64,000 bases of DNA from Caballeronia sp. Lep1P3 (lineage in GTDB: Bacteria > Pseudomonadota > Gammaproteobacteria > Burkholderiales > Burkholderiaceae). Location: contig NZ_CP084268.1 of assembly GCF_022879595.1 (NCBI RefSeq), positions 405,501 through 469,500 of the forward strand, written 5' to 3'. The position numbers and the translations under genes are program-made. The notes under the pieces were generated by a model. That model searched no databases. It worked only from the letters and a program-made list of their open reading frames with translations, and was not told where the DNA came from. This document shows positions 61,529 through 64,000 of this stretch, piece by piece; position 1 is the first letter of the stretch, and the number at the start of each line of letters is the position of its first letter.

Positions 61529-62371
61529 ATGAACGACGAGTCCAAAGTCCCGCGCGAGCGCAAGAGCCGGGCGGCCAGGCCGCGCGGCGAGGCAGGAAAC
61601 GCGGGCGCGTCGTCGCTCTATGTGCAGTCGGTCGAGAAGGCCATGAAAGTGCTGACCGCCTTCGATGGCAGCAAGCGCCAGTTGTCGCTCTCCGAGATTG
61701 CGGCGCTGACCGGCTTCGATCTGAGCGCGACGCAGCGCTTCACCTACACGCTTTCCGCGCTCGGCTATCTGCTGAAGGACCCGGACAGCCGCAAATACGA
61801 GTTGTCGCCGCGACTGTTGGACTTCACGTTTCACTATCTGACGTCGAACGAACTCGTGAGCCGCGCGACGCCTTATCTTCAGCAACTCGGTTCCGAAACG
61901 GAAGAGGCGACCAATCTCACCGTGCTCGACGATACGGACATCGTGTTCGTGCTGCGCATCGTGAGCCGCAACGTGTTCAACGCGCACGTCATCACCGGGT
62001 CGCGTCTGCCGGCGTATTGCACGGCGCCCGGTCTCGCCATACTCGCGACGCTCTCGGACGGCGAGATCGACGACATTCTCTCGCGCACGAATCTCGTGGC
62101 TTATACGGCGTCCACGGTGTGCGAGCCGCGGCGCATTCGCGAGCGCATCGCGCGCATTCGCAAGGCCGGATACGCGCATGCCGAAGACGAGTACTTCGTG
62201 AGCGACATATCGACGGCGGCGGCCATCACGAACGCGCATGGCCGAGGCATCGGCGCGGTGAATATCGCGGTTGCCCGATCGCGCTGGCAGCCGGATCGCG
62301 ATGAACGGCGTTTCGCGGACCTCGTCATCTCGACGGCATCGGCGATATCGACGCGAAGACGGCTGGACTAG
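61529..62371 (+). CDS. IclR-family transcriptional regulator
   Basis: A 280-aa IclR regulator: a basic disordered N terminus (about 1-30), winged HTH (VEKAMKVLTAFDGSKRQLSLSEIAALTGFDLSATQRFTYTL, split over about 35-75) and the IclR effector domain (about 95-280, TNLTVLDDTDIVFVLRIVSRN, GLAILATLSDGEIDDIL). It ends the operon that starts at 55142 and would regulate it in response to the acid or its CoA ester. It appears to be the working regulator now that the LysR at the other end is broken. Confidence 0.87.
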   Translation: MNDESKVPRERKSRAARPRGEAGNAGASSLYVQSVEKAMKVLTAFDGSKRQLSLSEIAALTGFDLSATQRFTYTLSALGYLLKDPDSRKYELSPRLLDFTFHYLTSNELVSRATPYLQQLGSETEEATNLTVLDDTDIVFVLRIVSRNVFNAHVITGSRLPAYCTAPGLAILATLSDGEIDDILSRTNLVAYTASTVCEPRRIRERIARIRKAGYAHAEDEYFVSDISTAAAITNAHGRGIGAVNIAVARSRWQPDRDERRFADLVISTASAISTRRRLD

Positions 62372-62472
62372 CAGCGAAGCGTTGTGCCTAATGCGAAAAG
62401 ACCTGCTCGTCGCCTTCTGAAAGCAACGAGCCGGTCCTGACGTGAACCGTGCGGCGCATTGCTGCGCGCGAA

Positions 62473-63564
62473 TTACATCGGATGGCTTGCGACGTAGTTC
62501 TTGTATGCGGTGTAGGCGGGCTTCTGCGTCTTGCCGTCGGACTTCAGGAGACCGAAGGTGCCTTCGCTATCGTCATACAGCTCGAACGCCTGGATCGACT
62601 GAATGTTGTACGTCGATGCGAGGCTTTGATACTGCGCCATCATCAGGCTGCCCGACAGGTACGCCGCGGCTTGCTGATCGGTGCCATAGCCGGGGCGAAC
62701 GCCGAACTCGTTGATCCACACCGGCTTGCCGAACGAGTGCAGCACCGACAGCATGTTGAAGCAGCCCGAGCCGCCGCATGCGTGGGTCATGTCGCCCTGA
62801 TTCGAGTACCAGTGCCATGCGGTGATGTCCCAGTTCACGGTCGGATGGCCGTGCGTGCCGTCGGGCTGCGAGCCGTCCGCAAGCATCTGGAAGAACGCGT
62901 AATGCAGCCAGGTGCCGTCCACGATGATCTTCGCCGACGTGTTCGCCGACTTGACGCCCGCGATCAGGCCGCGAATCACGCCTCGCGCGATCACGAAGTT
63001 CTGGTTCTTGTAGTGCGTCCAGCTCGTGCCGTCCACGTTGCCGTTGATCGCCTGTGCTTCCAGTTCGTTGCCCACTTCGATGTACTTGTAGTTGTACGTT
63101 CCGGCCGCTTGCTGGCCGAGCGTGTAGCCCGCGTTATACGCGTCCTGTTCCGAGTTATATCCGGTGCCGAGCAGGATCACGGGATACAGCGTCACGCCGC
63201 CGGCCGCCATCGTCTGCGCGGCCTTCGCGACGACTTTCGCGGACGCCAGGCTATATACGTCGTTACGATAAATCTTGACGCCGAGGTCCTGGAGCTGCGC
63301 GAGCTGCGTGCTGACGGGCGTGCTGTCGAATGCGCCGCCGTTCGTGATGTGGCCGTTCATGCCGTAGAAGATCGACGTGCTGGTCGCGGCCTTGTCGGTC
63401 GACTCGGGCAACGCGGACTTGTCGGTCGCTGCGTCGATGGGGCTGTCGCCGCCGCCGCAGGCGGCCAGCAACACGCTCGCCGCAAGCGCGGTGGCGATTG
63501 CGGCGACATAGCGCGCGGAGAAGAAGTTATACGGGCGATTGGATACTTGCTTTCGATTCGTCAT
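62473..63564 (-). CDS. Lipoprotein glycoside hydrolase (clan A-like)
   Basis: A 363-aa protein with a lipoprotein signal: hydrophobic residues about 17-29 then lipobox LLAACGGG, so the mature Cys should be lipid-modified. The rest is a TIM-barrel glycoside hydrolase of clan A type (resembling GH39/Asl1-like): acid/base Glu in YKYIEVGNELEAQ, nucleophile Glu in PVWINEFGVRPG, plus DGTWLHYAFF and AWHWYSN. No adjacent polysaccharide genes are present. The ATG at 63564 lies beside a TTAGT-N3-ACTAA dyad and lacks a strong RBS. Confidence 0.75.
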   Translation of the reverse strand: MTNRKQVSNRPYNFFSARYVAAIATALAASVLLAACGGGDSPIDAATDKSALPESTDKAATSTSIFYGMNGHITNGGAFDSTPVSTQLAQLQDLGVKIYRNDVYSLASAKVVAKAAQTMAAGGVTLYPVILLGTGYNSEQDAYNAGYTLGQQAAGTYNYKYIEVGNELEAQAINGNVDGTSWTHYKNQNFVIARGVIRGLIAGVKSANTSAKIIVDGTWLHYAFFQMLADGSQPDGTHGHPTVNWDITAWHWYSNQGDMTHACGGSGCFNMLSVLHSFGKPVWINEFGVRPGYGTDQQAAAYLSGSLMMAQYQSLASTYNIQSIQAFELYDDSEGTFGLLKSDGKTQKPAYTAYKNYVASHPM

Positions 63565-64000
63565 TGTAGTTAGTACCACTAATGTAGAAGTGCAGTGACT
63601 ACCACGGCGCAGCCCAAACGTTCGAGCAAAAGGCATCGCAACGATTGAACGATGATCTTGCGGACCGTAACGATCGTCCGGACGCATTTGATTCGTGGTC
63701 CGAACGGAATGTCCATCGAGGTGTCGAAGCCGGCGCGACAGCGCACGAGCGCAACGGAAGAGGACGGGGTTCTACTGATACGGCCCAGCGCGCAACAGAG
63801 GCAGGCGGTCTGGATGGCGAAACGAGCAAACGCAAATGTTCGCCCGCGTAGTGCCTTAAGCGATTGCCTTAGTGAATCGGCATTGGCTCAAAGCATTGGG
63901 TCGTCCCGAGGATGTGCGACGCTTCTCGAACTGGTAGCAACTACCGGAGACTCCGGATTAGTCGCTTGCCTCGGAAACGTTTGCTGATATTCGGACAACG
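63565..64000. other. Intergenic DNA without a supported gene (436 bp)
   Basis: The left edge is the minus-strand promoter of the lipoprotein hydrolase, with the dyad TTAGT-ACC-ACTAA at 63570-63582. The remaining sequence has ORFs on both strands but none with a family match, RBS or codon signal. It may hold the start of a gene beyond the window. Confidence 0.4.

Noticed and set aside
63652..63987. 111-aa plus-strand ORF at the window end
   Set aside because: No RBS, no recognisable domain, and low-complexity content; probably a chance ORF.

Overview
The window is high-GC DNA from a betaproteobacterium of the Burkholderiaceae. The nearest fit by gene content and style is Caballeronia, Paraburkholderia or Burkholderia, probably a secondary replicon. 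The reasons are many LysR/GntR/IclR-controlled catabolic islands, an intact catA-benABCD benzoate module, BKACE, MFS (ACS-type) and CaiB/BaiF genes, and tightly packed ATGA-overlapping operons. No rRNA, tRNA, CRISPR array, phage or insertion sequence was seen. The species is inferred, not shown.

Layout. 0.15-1.4 kb: an AlkA-type DNA glycosylase and a small membrane ORF. 1.4-11.7 kb: a divergent GntR regulator and a catabolic set (class V aminotransferase, FAH-type hydratase, 1013-aa FAD/Fe-S 2-hydroxyacid dehydrogenase, MFS importer, class III CoA-transferase, D-threonine-aldolase-like enzyme) that looks like 2-hydroxyacid/amino-acid or glyoxylate metabolism. 11.7-16.2 kb: FUSC and LysE membrane proteins, a Cache-GGDEF diguanylate cyclase and an unknown exported protein. 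16.4-18.6 kb: tartrate-dehydrogenase-like gene and its divergent LysR. 18.7-22.9 kb: four-gene MacA/MacB-like efflux operon. 23-24 kb: DUF2278 protein and a small unknown.

24.1-30.2 kb (minus strand) is the most unusual island. It holds a carrier protein, an acyl-CoA-dehydrogenase-like flavoprotein, a class II aaRS-like amino acid:[carrier protein] ligase, a DUF1839 protein in which I read a papain/BtrH-like Cys-His pattern, and, after a long hairpin, a GH2 beta-mannosidase-like protein. The first four genes overlap or nearly abut. Together they look like an amino-acid loading, oxidation and transfer pathway with no known product.

30.9-38.9 kb: small exported and hypothetical proteins, a FadR-type GntR, a CPBP protease-like protein, a YbfB-type MFS with divergent LysR and a clear 9-bp dyad operator, a YcgR/PilZ protein and a MOSC protein. 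39.0-44.8 kb: benzoate to catechol to muconate (benABCD, catA, divergent BenM/CatM-type LysR); catB and catC are not here. 44.8-49.8 kb: SDR with divergent LysR, haloperoxidase-like hydrolase, FemAB-like acyltransferase, PEP-mutase/ICL-family enzyme. 50-54.1 kb: GntR, BKACE, 3-hydroxyacid dehydrogenase and MFS, a likely 3-hydroxyacid degradation unit. 54.5-62.4 kb: a LysR pseudogene, then enoyl-CoA hydratase, a polyamine-type ABC importer (with a fused double permease and an Ala in Walker A), a CaiC-like acyl-CoA ligase and an IclR regulator. 62.5-63.6 kb: a lipoprotein glycoside hydrolase.

Scattered between genes is a family of short imperfect palindromic elements built on GCATGC/GCATTC/TGCAAAA words, present at a dozen or more places regardless of gene function. 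Several promoter regions also carry clear dyads that are good candidate operators.
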